A stretch of 64,000 nucleotides of DNA from Erwinia sp. E_sp_B01_1 (GCF_036865545.1 NZ_CP142208.1:2852001-2916000); one strand, 5' to 3'. Counted from the stretch's first letter, positions 35,441-44,785 are shown. The notes: a model not told the origin generated them from the letters alone. Numbers and translations are program-made.

Positions 35441-36846
35441 TCAGCGCTGCTTCACCGCCTGCTTAATCCATGGCTGCAACAGTTTTGCCACCGCGGCGAA
35501 AGCCGGCACGACAACCGAGTTGCCAAACTGACGGTAAGCCTGAGTGTCTGAAACCGGAATGCGGAAATTGTACCCCCTGGCGCTTCAAAACCCATCAGCC
35601 TGGCGCACTCTCTTGGCGTCAGACGACGGGGCCGACGAAGCTGGTTTTCAGGGTGGTCGAAATCGGCTTCGCCCTTCTGCTTGTCCCAGCCCCGATCGAT
35701 CAGTATCTCCGAACCATCCTTGTAATACCGCGCGGAGAGCGTACGCACCACACCTTTCTCCACCTGCGGATCCACCAGCCCGTAGCCAAAACCGTTGCCT
35801 TTAGCCTGGTGTTTTTTGGCGTAGTTATAGAGGTACTTCCACAGCGTCGGGGTCAGGATATATTTGCTGTCGACCTCCGGCTCCAGTAAGGCTTTCAAAG
35901 GCGTGCGCTGTTGCGGATAAAGGGCCGGAAGCGCTTTCAGAGTGAATTCGGGAAGTTTCAGATCGCGGCGGAAACCGACCAGCACAATACGTTCCCGGTG
36001 TTGCGGCAGAAAGTATTTGCCATCAACAATTTTCGGATCTGCCGCCCCGCTGGTCCGGGCATCGGCAACGTCATACCCTAATTCGTCCAGCGTCTCCATG
36101 ATAATGCGGAAGGTTTTGCCCTTATCGTGACTCTTGAGGTTTTTGACGTTTTCCAGCACAAAAATGGCGGGTTTTTTGGCAGTGATAATTCTGGCTACAT
36201 CAAAAAACAGCGTGCCCTGCGCTTCGCACTCAAAACCGTGGGCACGTCCCAGCGCATTTTTCTTTGATACGCCAGCCAGCGAAAAAGGCTGGCAGGGGAA
36301 GCCCGCCAGCAGCACATCATGTTGGGGAATATGCTGATCTATATGCTGATATGCCTGCTCTTCGCTGATTGCCGGATTGCCGCTCAGGGTCACATCCCGG
36401 ATATCCTGGTTAAAGGTATGGGAGGCAGGATCGCAGTACCAGTTCGCCTTATAGGTTCTGACGGAATACTTGTTCCACTCGCTGGTAAAGACGCACTGCC
36501 CACCAATGGCTTCAAAGCCGCTGCGGATCCCGCCGATTCCGGCAAAGAGATCGATAAAGCGAAAACCGTACTGCGGATGATGGGGCGGCGGAGTGGGCAG
36601 CATCTTTTGCAGGGCAAGATGTTCAGCCTCACTCAGCGGGGACGTTCCGCTGCGGCCAGCCAGCCAGCGGCTTAATGCCTCACGCGTCCAGACATTACCG
36701 GCACCATTCAGGGTAGCGACTACGGTTTTCTGGTCATAAATTTCGAGGACTTTCTGTACCAGTTCGCCGTCCTGTTCCATTTTTTGCTGTGCCTGCCGCT
36801 CTGCCTGTTGCGCTAACGGCATCGCTAAACTGTCTGACTCGCTCAT
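35441..36846 (-). pseudogene. dcm: DNA-cytosine methyltransferase Dcm, frameshifted near the C-terminus
   Basis: A C5-cytosine methyltransferase for CCWGG sites. It has motif [15 protein letters not shown], the catalytic [34 protein letters not shown] and [19 protein letters not shown]. After that the frame runs into [10 protein letters not shown] and stops at 35452. The other frame would give [20 protein letters not shown], motif X, ending at 35441. Five C residues (35573-35577) replace an expected six, so one base is missing. Motif X helps hold AdoMet, so the product as read is probably inactive, unless this is a sequencing error. Start taken as MSESDS at 36846; a start two codons earlier is possible. 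Confidence 0.88.
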
Positions 36847-37021
36847 AATCATCCAACATCAAGAAATAAACGACGCCAGTCTATCACTTCACGGTGCCTG
36901 CGCCAGGCGGAAAACAGCGGATACCGTGTTTTCCTTCACTCAGGCCGCCGCTGACGTGACAAGCCGGTGACAGCGTCCTAAACTGGGCCTGTTTTTTCCC
37001 TGATTACCGGAGTCCGACGTT

Positions 37022-37678
37022 ATGAGCGACATCTCACGTCCGCCACTCAGCCTGCCCAACGGCGCAAAAAAATTGCTGCTGCACTCCTGCTGCGCGCCCT
37101 GTTCCGGCGAAGTGATGGAGGCCATTCAGGCCGCAGGCATTGAGTACACTATCTTCTTCTACAACCCCAACATTCATCCGCAGAAAGAGTATCTGCTGCG
37201 TAAAGATGAGAACATCCGTTTTGCTGAGCAGCACGGTATTCCGTTTGTCGATGCCGACTACGATACCGACAACTGGTTTGCCCGGGCTAAAGGGATGGAG
37301 TGGGAGCCGGAACGGGGCGTGCGTTGCACCATGTGCTTTGATATGCGTTTTGAGCGCACGGCGCTTTATGCCCATGAGCATGGTTTCCCGGTCATCTCCA
37401 GCTCGCTTGGCATCTCCCGCTGGAAAAACATGCAGCAGATCAATGACTGTGGCGCAAGAGCGGCAGCCCCCTACCCTGAAATGGCCTACTGGGACTACAA
37501 CTGGCGTAAAAAAGGCGGATCGGCACGCATGATTGAGATCAGCAAGCGTGAACGCTTTTATCAGCAGGAATATTGCGGTTGCGTCTACTCCCTGCGCGAC
37601 ACCAACCTTCACCGCAAAAGCCAGGGCCGACAATTAATCAAACTGGGCGTGCTCTATTACGGAGATGATGAGCAATAA
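37022..37678 (+). CDS. queH: Epoxyqueuosine reductase QueH
   Basis: A 218-residue protein. Its Cys motifs are [28 protein letters not shown] and [12 protein letters not shown], as in QueH (DUF208), together with [14 protein letters not shown]. It reduces epoxyqueuosine to queuosine in tRNA, the last step of Q synthesis, using an iron-sulfur cluster. It is unrelated to the QueG enzyme that does this step in E. coli. It stands alone, forward, followed by a terminator. Confidence 0.92.
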   Translation: MSDISRPPLSLPNGAKKLLLHSCCAPCSGEVMEAIQAAGIEYTIFFYNPNIHPQKEYLLRKDENIRFAEQHGIPFVDADYDTDNWFARAKGMEWEPERGVRCTMCFDMRFERTALYAHEHGFPVISSSLGISRWKNMQQINDCGARAAAPYPEMAYWDYNWRKKGGSARMIEISKRERFYQQEYCGCVYSLRDTNLHRKSQGRQLIKLGVLYYGDDEQ

Positions 37679-37766
37679 ATAACGGAATTTCGCCGGGGAG
37701 TTTGCCTTAACAGCGGATCTAAATCTGTTTACTGCTCCTGTTCGCGCGCCGTAACACCACTGAAAT

Positions 37767-37794
37767 AAAGAGAGCGAATACTCTCTCTTTTTTC
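37767..37794 (+). terminator. queH terminator just before the next ribosome site
   Basis: AAAGAGAG-CGAATA-CTCTCTCTTTTTT. It ends directly before CGGAG, the ribosome site of the following chemoreceptor-like gene, so that gene either starts transcription within this short space or is subject to attenuation. Confidence 0.75.
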
Positions 37795-37805
37795 GGAGTT
37801 CGTGT

Positions 37806-39398
37806 ATGTCGCTGCTTACCCTCCTGCCCCTGCGTGCTCTTCCCCGTGGCCTTTTATCTCTGAAACTTCCCGGCGGGTTACAGAGTCTGAAAGGCGCGTT
37901 TACTCTTTTTCTTGTGCTGTTTGTTCTGCTGCAATGTGCCAGCGCCTGGCTGTTGAGCCGACAGGTGGCAGACACCCGGCAAAATATCAGCGTTTCGCAA
38001 CAGCTCGTCCAGCGGCAATCTCTGCTGGCTAAAGCCCGGATGGAGTTGCTCACCGCCAGCGATAACAGCCAGGGTGCCGGCATTTACCTGATGCAGGATA
38101 ATCAGACCGGATCGGTGGACAGCTGGAAAAGCCTGGCTGAATCCGCTCAGACGTCGCTGGATAATGCCCGTCACCTCTTTGCGCAGTACCACGCGGAAAG
38201 CAACAGCCCCCTGGCTCAGAATTTTACGCTGCTGACAGAAGGGTTGGGTGAGCAGTTGAGAGGACTGAAAAACAGGGACATAGAGGCTTTTTTCAGGGTG
38301 CCCATGCAGGCTTTTCAGCAGCAATTCAACGAAGCCTTTTATCATACCCTCAGTCAGTCTGATACCGACGCTTCACAGGCCAATCGCTCCACGCTGGCGT
38401 CACTGACGCTTAGCCGCAACGTTTCGCTCAGCATCTCGGCCCTGCTGCTGGCATTGCTGATTGCCGGTGGGGTGATGCTGCTACGCGGGGTGATCCTGCC
38501 TCTTAATCAGGTCTCCAGCCAGCTGTCACGTATCGCTACCGGTGACCTCTCGCAGCAAACGTTGGTAAAAGGCTGGCAGGCCAGTGAAATCCGTCAGTTA
38601 ACCGGGGGGATCGCTGCAATGCAGCATGGGTTACAACATATGGTGGGTGAGATTAACGCTATCTCAGTAGCGGTAATGCGCAGTGCGGACCAGATGGCCG
38701 ATCAGAACAACGAATTCAGCGCCCATAATCAGCAACAAACCGAGGCGTTTGCGCATATCAGCCAGAGACTGGACCGGGTGGCAGAAGAGGTGGCGCTCAG
38801 CGTGGAGTTTGCCGGCCACGCCACCAGGCAGGTGCAGGAAACCCATCAGCTGACCCAACGCTGCGGCGTTATGGTGGCCGATGTGGACAGTCAGATGCGG
38901 GAAATCGTTGCGGCCTCCGGAGAAATTGCCGGGATTGTAACGCTACTGGACAGCCTGTCATTGCAAACAAAACTGCTGGCGCTGAATGCCGCTATCGAGT
39001 CTGCACATGCTGGCATTTATGGCCGGAGTTTCTCGATTGTCGCCAGGGAAATTGGTCTGCTTTCTGAGAAAAGCGGCGCTTCCACCCGGAATATTGACCG
39101 GCTGATCGCCGGCACCCATCAGCATATTGATAACGGCTTCAGCAAAGTTCAGGCGCTGGAAAGTCTGTATATGAAGATAGCCGGTGCCGTAACGGACGTG
39201 GTGGCCCTGCTGGATGAGTTACAGCAGAATGCCAGCGCGCAGAGCAAACGAGTTAACAATGTTGCCGAAGAAATCAGCAGGTTAAATAAGCAGGTTAAAA
39301 ACAGCGAGGCGCTGACCCGACACAGTGCCAAAGCGTCTGAAGACCTGGTTTCTCAGGCACAACGGCTGTCGCAAAGCATCAGTCAGTTTGTTTTATAG
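37806..39398 (+). CDS. Degenerate methyl-accepting chemotaxis protein
   Basis: A 530-residue receptor-like protein. TM1 is at about residues 32-54, a helical periplasmic domain follows, TM2 is near residues 205-228, then HAMP and a cytoplasmic hairpin. The hairpin tip, usually [20 protein letters not shown], reads LSLQTKLLALNAAIESAHAG, then IYGRSFSIVAREIGLLSEKS. Residues needed for CheA/CheW contact (Phe, Asn and the Glu-Ala-Ala-Arg run) are altered. There is no NWETF tether. It may be a non-signalling or specialised receptor. Start as given, with GGAG 8-9 nt upstream. Confidence 0.8.
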   Translation: MSLLTLLPLRALPRGLLSLKLPGGLQSLKGAFTLFLVLFVLLQCASAWLLSRQVADTRQNISVSQQLVQRQSLLAKARMELLTASDNSQGAGIYLMQDNQTGSVDSWKSLAESAQTSLDNARHLFAQYHAESNSPLAQNFTLLTEGLGEQLRGLKNRDIEAFFRVPMQAFQQQFNEAFYHTLSQSDTDASQANRSTLASLTLSRNVSLSISALLLALLIAGGVMLLRGVILPLNQVSSQLSRIATGDLSQQTLVKGWQASEIRQLTGGIAAMQHGLQHMVGEINAISVAVMRSADQMADQNNEFSAHNQQQTEAFAHISQRLDRVAEEVALSVEFAGHATRQVQETHQLTQRCGVMVADVDSQMREIVAASGEIAGIVTLLDSLSLQTKLLALNAAIESAHAGIYGRSFSIVAREIGLLSEKSGASTRNIDRLIAGTHQHIDNGFSKVQALESLYMKIAGAVTDVVALLDELQQNASAQSKRVNNVAEEISRLNKQVKNSEALTRHSAKASEDLVSQAQRLSQSISQFVL

Positions 39399-39442
39399 CG
39401 AAGAGATGCCCCTCAGGGTAAGAGGGGCCAACAGAGGCGGGG

Positions 39443-39691
39443 TTACTTTTTCTTCTTACTCTTTTTCAGTAAAGCGCGGATCTGCTTAAGCTCGATGGCT
39501 GATAACTGAGGATCAACCTCTTCTTCAGTATCCTGGTTATCGATGGCCGGATGCTGGTGGGTGGTCAGGCTGCTTTGCAGACGCTGACAAACTTCCTGGC
39601 TGAGTGAAATCTGATTTTCAAGGGCAAGCGCTTTCAGCGTCTCCTTTAAAGCGGGATCGATCTTAATTGTAAGGCTAACGTTGTCGGTCAT
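39443..39691 (-). CDS. Small ribbon-helix-helix protein (Arc/TraY type)
   Basis: An 82-residue protein. The N-terminal half has the RHH pattern (NVSLTIKIDPALKETLKALA, then LENQISLSQEVCQRLQ). An acidic linker follows and the end is Lys-rich (LKKSKKKK). AGGAG lies upstream of the ATG. It is a solitary DNA-binding protein with no toxin partner in sight; targets unknown. Confidence 0.7.
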   Translation of the reverse strand: MTDNVSLTIKIDPALKETLKALALENQISLSQEVCQRLQSSLTTHQHPAIDNQDTEEEVDPQLSAIELKQIRALLKKSKKKK

Positions 39692-39764
39692 ACTTGATTC
39701 TCCTGAGAAATGTCCCAGACAACGTAGCCTGAATCGTGCAGCTTAACCATACAGTCATAAAAAT

Positions 39765-40469
39765 TTAATATTTCTCTAAAACCGGGCTGAATTCGCGTAA
39801 AACGTCTTCATCCAGCGCACAGAAATCCCCTTTCAACTCGGCGCACAGCTTGGCCATATAGGTCACCAGAAAATCAGCATTGTGCTCAGCCAGCCGCCTT
39901 CCCTCCTCCGTCTGCATGGTCTCGGGCAGTTTGAGTAATTTTTTCTGGAAATGGTCCAGCGCCCATTCGGTGTCATTAAGCTGACGCTCCCGACCCAGGG
40001 GATCGCTACTGTCAAACAGCGAACGCCCCAAAGCCCCCGAAACATAAAATACGCGAGCCAGCCCTATTGCTCCTAACGACTCCAGCCTGTCAGCATCCTG
40101 AACAATTTTCGCCTCAAGGGTTTCCGCCGTTACAGCAGCACTGAAACTGTGGGCGTGCACAGCATGGGCAACCGCTTCATATTTCTCTGCAGGGAAGTCG
40201 GGAAACACCTCACGTAAAACTCGTCGCGTTTCAACGGCAGCCTGTGCAGACGCGAGATGACGCTCCGGATGGTTTTTGGGAAGGTTAACGATATCGTGGA
40301 AATAACAACCGGCCAGCACAACCAGCTCATCGGCCGTGCTCCCTTTCATTATACGCTGTGCTGTCAGCCAGACACGCCGCAGATGAGCCACATCATGGGC
40401 CTTGTCATCCTGTGGCCAGGTTTCATGGAGCCAGCTTTCAAAACGTAATTGCCAGGTAATAAGCGACAT
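39765..40469 (-). CDS. yedJ: HD-domain phosphohydrolase YedJ
   Basis: A 234-residue HD-superfamily enzyme: [52 protein letters not shown] and [20 protein letters not shown] give the metal ligands. It matches E. coli YedJ, which also lies next to dcm-vsr. The substrate is unknown, possibly a nucleotide. AAGGAG sits 6 nt before the ATG. Confidence 0.9.
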   Translation of the reverse strand: MSLITWQLRFESWLHETWPQDDKAHDVAHLRRVWLTAQRIMKGSTADELVVLAGCYFHDIVNLPKNHPERHLASAQAAVETRRVLREVFPDFPAEKYEAVAHAVHAHSFSAAVTAETLEAKIVQDADRLESLGAIGLARVFYVSGALGRSLFDSSDPLGRERQLNDTEWALDHFQKKLLKLPETMQTEEGRRLAEHNADFLVTYMAKLCAELKGDFCALDEDVLREFSPVLEKY

Positions 40470-41076
40470 AGACTTCTCCTTATTGTTTGGACTTGTAGAG
40501 ATGCCAGTGGGTCAGGGTCAGTCCACTGTGGATGGTCTCAAACCAGACCATAGGGTCAAAAACGAGATCCACATCATGTTTATAACGCCAGTTTTAACGA
40601 AATCACAACATTTTTTCACTTTTCAGTCTTTTGCCATTGATAAATTATTGATTAATTTTCAGCCAAATGGTTAAACAGACATAATGTACGCGGTGAAATT
40701 AACTTTCTGCTTTTCCAGGCATACCAGGTTAGAATTAGCCGGGCACGGCAGAGGTTCGCTCCGCCGTGCTGCAGCCTGCCAGGCTGGCACCTGTTCGGCA
40801 CTCTGTCTGTAAGAGATTGTAAAGACGACATATGTCAAATTTGTGACCCTGGCCGGTTTAAGGGTATAGTGATCTGGTCAGACCGGGAGAGTTTCACCTG
40901 CTGTCTGACCGGCCATATGGCACTACACCAGCAATAAAACTAACAAGCACAGCTAATGTTTATCTAATTTTTTGACGCACTTTATTTTTTTCAGACTAAT
41001 GTTCGGATTAATCTGTATTGTCTTTTTAGCGTTGCTGTGAACAGCGGTTCCACAAGTAAGAAACAGAGGTCAAACC
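40470..41076. other. 607-bp non-coding region with a promoter-hairpin
   Basis: AT-rich, without a credible gene. A promoter-like pair TTGTGA (40841-40846), 18 bp, TATAGT (40865-40870) is followed by GGTCAGAC (40876-40883) and its complement GTCTGACC (40903-40910). This could be an sRNA start or a structured leader for the phage-type gene at 41077. Confidence 0.45.
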
Positions 41077-41736
41077 ATGAAAGAACGCCCGATTTTATTT
41101 AATGATCAACGGGTGCGAGCGCTGCTCTCAGGCCAACAGAGCCAAACTCGGCGCATAATGAAGTCACAACTCTTTGGTCCCGGTCAGGATAACCATGAGG
41201 GGTGCTATGGTATTGATGTGCTAAATAATCACCTGCAGGGCAACCGGGTGATGGGGATGGAAAACTTAAGTTACCATTGCCCATACGGTCAGCCTGGTGA
41301 CAGGCTCTGGGTGAGAGAAACCTGGCGTGGTCCGGTTGTTGAACCCGAAGATATGGCGGAATACCAGCGTTCGCCAGCCCAGTTCAAAACGGCCAGATAT
41401 TGTCAGTATCGTGCTGATACCAGCCAGTTCTCTTCCGCAGAGGATGAGGATGACCAGTTCGGCTGGCAGGCGGGTATCCATATGCCGCGCTGGGCAAGTC
41501 GTATAGATCTGGTGGTAAAAGGCATTCGCGTAGAAAAAATTCAGGATATCAGCGATGACGATGTGATTGCCGAAGGCGTACAGACGGACTCTCACTTCCT
41601 GAATAATTTTTTCACTATGCACAGCGAAACTGTCTCTTCGAAAGATGCCTACCGCAAACAGTGGGCGTTGCAGTACGGCGGAACAAGCTGGGAAGTGAAC
41701 CCCTGGGTTTGGGTCATAGAGTTCGAGCGAGTCTGA
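41077..41736 (+). CDS. Phage-type protein related to prophage 'morphogenetic' proteins
   Basis: A 219-residue protein starting MKERPILFNDQRVRALLSGQ with QTRRIMK. CPYGQPGDRLWVRETWRG, GIHMPRWASRIDLVVKG and VEKIQDISDDDVIAEGV follow, and it ends NPWVWVIEFERV. This is the pattern of a protein common in lambdoid prophages of enterobacteria, with a PUA/ASCH-like look; its biochemical role is unclear. No other phage gene is next to it. GAGGT lies upstream of the ATG. It is probably a solitary moron or relic. Confidence 0.75.
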   Translation: MKERPILFNDQRVRALLSGQQSQTRRIMKSQLFGPGQDNHEGCYGIDVLNNHLQGNRVMGMENLSYHCPYGQPGDRLWVRETWRGPVVEPEDMAEYQRSPAQFKTARYCQYRADTSQFSSAEDEDDQFGWQAGIHMPRWASRIDLVVKGIRVEKIQDISDDDVIAEGVQTDSHFLNNFFTMHSETVSSKDAYRKQWALQYGGTSWEVNPWVWVIEFERV

Positions 41737-41921
41737 AGTCACAGGCTATATTTTGGGCCCGGTCACAGACAAAACTTCGATTAACTGTTTGAATATGCGC
41801 CTTTAAGCCGGTGCGCACTCGTTTTCAGACCCTGTCTTGCGCAACGGCTGCATACGCAGCAGTTGCGCAGACGTTCGCGCTACGGCATGGTTAAGATCCC
41901 TTCAGCGAGCTGGATGACATC

Positions 41922-42713
41922 ATGATCAAGTGGCCATGGAAATCTGATGAAGAGGTGCAGGATGCCCTACCCTGGCATCAGGCGATGGCGATCCCCCTGC
42001 TGAGCTCCCTGACGACCGCTGAACAACACTCCCTGATCCAACTTGCCAGACGATTTCTGCAACAGAAGCGGCTGGTCCCCCTGCAGGATTTCCAGCTTGA
42101 TGAGCTGAAAAGCTGCCGGCTCGCTCTGCTGTTCTGCCTGCCAGTGCTGAATCTGGGCTATGACTGGCTGGATGGTTTTCATGAAGTGCTGCTCTACCCT
42201 TCTCCTTTTATGGTGGATGACGAGTGGCAGGATGAATTTGGGCTGGTTCACCATGAACGTCTGGTGCATTCGGGTCAGAGCTGGCAACAGGGTCCGGTGG
42301 TGCTGAACTGGCTCGACGTACAGGACTCCTTCGACCTTTCCGGCTACAATTTAATTATTCACGAAGTGGCCCACAAACTCGACAGCCGTGGAAGCGGACA
42401 TGCCAACGGCGTGCCTTCTATAGCCCTGCGTGATGTTGCAGGCTGGGAGAAAGATCTCCAGCAGGCGATGCAGAATATTCAGAATGAAATTGATACGGTT
42501 GGTGAGAATGCTGCCAGTATTGATGCCTATGCGGCCCGTGATGGCGCGGAATGCTTTGCAGTGCTCTCTGAATACTTTTTCACCGCCCCTGAATTATTGC
42601 TTGAACGTTTCCCTGCACTCTACAAACGCTTTACGCTGTTTTATCGCCAGGATCCTGCGCGCCGCTACGCCGGGTCAGAGAATCAGCAAAACAAAGGGGA
42701 TATTGTTCACTAA
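41922..42713 (+). CDS. mtfA: Mlc titration factor MtfA (zinc peptidase)
   Basis: A 263-residue protein with the zinc-binding [14 protein letters not shown] (HExxH) and downstream [20 protein letters not shown] giving the third ligand. [11 protein letters not shown] also matches MtfA (YeeI). It binds the repressor Mlc and so derepresses ptsG; it also has peptidase activity. It lies just before tRNA-Asn, as in E. coli. The ribosome site is weak. Confidence 0.93.
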   Translation: MIKWPWKSDEEVQDALPWHQAMAIPLLSSLTTAEQHSLIQLARRFLQQKRLVPLQDFQLDELKSCRLALLFCLPVLNLGYDWLDGFHEVLLYPSPFMVDDEWQDEFGLVHHERLVHSGQSWQQGPVVLNWLDVQDSFDLSGYNLIIHEVAHKLDSRGSGHANGVPSIALRDVAGWEKDLQQAMQNIQNEIDTVGENAASIDAYAARDGAECFAVLSEYFFTAPELLLERFPALYKRFTLFYRQDPARRYAGSENQQNKGDIVH

Positions 42714-42814
42714 AGCATCCGGTTGTTTTAAACGTAGCCAGTTGAAAGCCAGCGTGTTTTTTGCTGTTGACAGTCCGGAACGCCCCCGTTAATATGCGCC
42801 CCATCGAAACCGAT

Positions 42815-42890
42815 TCCTCTGTAGTTCAGTCGGTAGAACGGCGGACTGTTAATCCGTATGTCACTGGTTCGAGTCCAGTCAGAGGAGCCA
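42815..42890 (+). tRNA. tRNA-Asn (GTT anticodon)
   Basis: A 76-nt cloverleaf beginning TCCTCTGTAGTTCAGTCGG, with anticodon loop CTGTTAA, T-arm GGTTCGAGTCC and an encoded CCA end. It is essentially the same as E. coli tRNA-Asn. It sits after mtfA and before a toxin-antitoxin pair. Confidence 0.98.
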
Positions 42891-42899
42891 TATTCAGAG

Positions 42900-42935
42900 A
42901 AGCCCGCTCAGGGAAACCCGAGCGGGCTTTTTGTT
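42900..42935 (+). terminator. tRNA-Asn terminator
   Basis: AGCCCGCTC-AGGGAAACCC-GAGCGGGCTTTTTG, 10 bp after the tRNA. Confidence 0.9.
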
Positions 42936-43005
42936 TTCTGCCTCTTTACGAATCTCTGTGTGATTCCGATTCAATAAAAAAGCGGTTTCTGTCACATAAA
43001 AAACA

Positions 43006-43338
43006 TCAGCTCAGAATGGCTTCCAGTCGGGCCAGCACTTCATTCCCGACATCGTCGGGTATACGTTCCAGTCGCTTACCGTTGCAGGCTCCCATATCGA
43101 TGGTTCTGGGCTGGTCGCAGCGGATCACGCCCGTTGTTTTTGTCCCCGCCCCGTCCAGCGAAACGGTAAAACCGGCTGTACGGGCGAAGTTTCCACCGCT
43201 GGTGACGGGAACAACAACGGGTAGCCGGGTCAGCTTGTTAAACGATGCCTTCGATACAACAAGCACCGGACGTTTTCCGCTTTGCTCGTGCCCGGCAATC
43301 GGATCCAGTGAAACAAGCCAGATTTCCCCTCTGTCCAT
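43006..43338 (-). CDS. MazF/ChpB/PemK-type endoribonuclease toxin
   Basis: A 110-residue toxin. MDRGEIWLVSLDPIAGHEQS, GKRPVLVVSKASFNK, VVPVTSGG and GVIRCDQPRTIDMGA match the MazF/PemK barrel; Arg in RPVLVVS and the Asp/Gln-containing strand are as expected. It cuts mRNA at short sites and is neutralised by the upstream antitoxin. The ATG directly follows the antitoxin stop (TAAATG). It lies 116 bp from tRNA-Asn. Confidence 0.9.
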   Translation of the reverse strand: MDRGEIWLVSLDPIAGHEQSGKRPVLVVSKASFNKLTRLPVVVPVTSGGNFARTAGFTVSLDGAGTKTTGVIRCDQPRTIDMGACNGKRLERIPDDVGNEVLARLEAILS

Positions 43339-43596
43339 TTACAGGATCTCCTTGCCCACCACAGGCGCATCAATCCATTCACGATCCTCTTCGCTCATTT
43401 CGGCGTGCGGATCGCACTGCGCCAGCAGTTCCTCAAGCGAATAATGGGGGCGTTTCTGAGGTTCAATAATCAGGCAGCCATTATCAATGGTCATACCCAC
43501 TTCGCTGTCCGTCGACAGCGCCAGCGTTTTCAGCACGGCGGGAGGAACCGCCAGCATGATGGATCCACCAACCTTTTTCAGGCGAGTTATATACAT
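43339..43596 (-). CDS. MazE/ChpS/PemI-type antitoxin
   Basis: An 85-residue antitoxin. The N-terminal AbrB-like fold (MYITRLKKVGGSIMLAVPPA) binds DNA; the acidic C-terminus (LLAQCDPHAEMSEEDREWID) should wrap the toxin. The start at 43596 has GGAGGTG upstream; the longer open frame is not native. A 16-bp AT palindrome (43613-43628) just upstream is the likely autorepression site. Confidence 0.88.
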   Translation of the reverse strand: MYITRLKKVGGSIMLAVPPAVLKTLALSTDSEVGMTIDNGCLIIEPQKRPHYSLEELLAQCDPHAEMSEEDREWIDAPVVGKEIL

Positions 43597-43612
43597 AGAG
43601 CACCTCCAGATA

Positions 43613-43628
43613 TTATATTTTAATATAA
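43613..43628. promoter_or_regulatory. Antitoxin operator candidate
   Basis: TTATATT-TT-AATATAA, two perfect 7-bp arms, 17 bp upstream of the antitoxin ATG and overlapping the expected promoter. Confidence 0.55.
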
Positions 43629-43912
43629 CATCTACAGCAGGCGATGCACAATTATTCATCAGATTCATTGTGATTTCCTTAGCGTGATAATGCGTGAAGA
43701 AAGCCGACAATAGAAAACCGATTTTGCGGTTCAAAGGATTATGACGGATCGGATAAAGGAAATGCGGCGCAGCTTCCGTATCCGGGCTGCGCCGGAAGGA
43801 GATCAGCGATAGCACGGAGGCCAGATGTTCTCAGGTGCAACATCTAACGCCTCGCTGGCGGACTGAATTTTCAGACATCAGATTGTAATCAAAAAGTAAA
43901 TATCGTATAACA
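43629..43912. other. Intergenic between antitoxin and TPP riboswitch
   Basis: 284 bp non-coding. It contains an inverted pair GGCGCAGC / GCTGCGCC near 43764-43792 that can form a stem. The promoter of the thiamine-related operon should lie in the AT-rich stretch near 43870-43910. Nothing else was seen. Confidence 0.4.
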
Positions 43913-44005
43913 GGCTGCTCCGAGGGGTGTCCTGTATGGGCTGAGATGGCGCAGTAAGCCGAACCCTTTGAACCTGATCTGGGTCATGCCAGCGAAGGGA
44001 CGGGT
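43913..44005 (+). ncRNA. TPP riboswitch (THI element)
   Basis: The conserved THI core is present in order: GAGGGGTG (43922-43929), GGGCTGAGATGGC (pyrimidine sensor CTGAGA 43941-43946), then ACCCTTTGAACCTGATCTGG, then GTCATGCCAGCGAAGGGA. It controls tenA and the downstream ABC genes. Confidence 0.95.
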
Positions 44006-44051
44006 TGGCAATAAGCCTCAGTCATTGCCTGTTCATACCTCTGCACGCCCG

Positions 44052-44075
44052 GATCTCCACTCACTTCTGGAGGTC
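44052..44075 (+). promoter_or_regulatory. Shine-Dalgarno-sequestering hairpin (riboswitch expression platform)
   Basis: GATCTCCA (44052-44059) can pair with TGGAGGTC (44068-44075) around an 8-nt loop. The second arm contains the GGAGG ribosome site of tenA, 5-6 nt before its ATG. This fits translational control by the TPP riboswitch. Confidence 0.65.
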
Positions 44076-44077
44076 CC

Positions 44078-44785
44078 ATGTCCGATAACATGTTTACCCG
44101 TGGTCTTTACGGCCAGCTTCGCCACCAGGCCGGTTCTGACTGGCAGGATTACGTAGCCCATCCCTTTCTCCGGCAGCTTTCGCAGGGAACGCTTCCTGAA
44201 ACCGCTTTCCGGCGTTATCTGACCCAGGATTACCTGTTTCTGATCCATTTCGCCCGCGCTTATGCCCTGCTGGTCAGTAAATTTCGTACCCTGCCGGAAA
44301 TGCGGGCCGCCACGGCTTCCCTGAATGCCATCGTGGCTGAGCTGCCGCTTCACGTAAGTTATTGCGCGGGCTGGGGATTGAGCGAAGCGGAAATGGCTGA
44401 CGAACCTGAAGCTTTTGAAACCCTGAATTATACCCGCTATGTGCTGGATATCGGCCACAGTGGTGATGCTCTCGATCTGCTCGTTGCGCTGATGCCCTGC
44501 GTGGCGGGGTATGCCGAGATTGGGCTGGGTCTGCTGAACAATCCGGCTACAGTAAACCAGGGCAACCCTTACAGCTCATGGATTGCCAACTACGGCGATA
44601 AAACTTATCTGTCCAGCGTGCAGAAAGCGATCGACCTGCTTGAAACCGTGGGTCAACAGCGTGGTGCGCAGAGTCGCATCGGTGAACTTTCACAGATATT
44701 TACTACCGCGACGCGCTTAGAAACCGCCTTCTGGCAAATGGGTCTGAATGCCAGCGCCGGGCAGGCCAGGGGCCATGCAGAATGA
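44078..44785 (+). CDS. tenA: TenA-type thiaminase II / aminopyrimidine salvage protein
   Basis: A 235-residue all-helical TenA protein. It has HPFLRQLSQGTLPETAFRRY, LTQDYLFLIHFARAYALLVS, VSYCAGWGL (catalytic Cys region) and NPYSSWIANYGDKTY. It hydrolyses base-degraded thiamine precursors to give HMP (or acts on HMP analogues) for thiamine salvage. It is the first gene behind the TPP riboswitch; its stop overlaps the ATPase start (ATGA). Confidence 0.93.
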   Translation: MSDNMFTRGLYGQLRHQAGSDWQDYVAHPFLRQLSQGTLPETAFRRYLTQDYLFLIHFARAYALLVSKFRTLPEMRAATASLNAIVAELPLHVSYCAGWGLSEAEMADEPEAFETLNYTRYVLDIGHSGDALDLLVALMPCVAGYAEIGLGLLNNPATVNQGNPYSSWIANYGDKTYLSSVQKAIDLLETVGQQRGAQSRIGELSQIFTTATRLETAFWQMGLNASAGQARGHAE

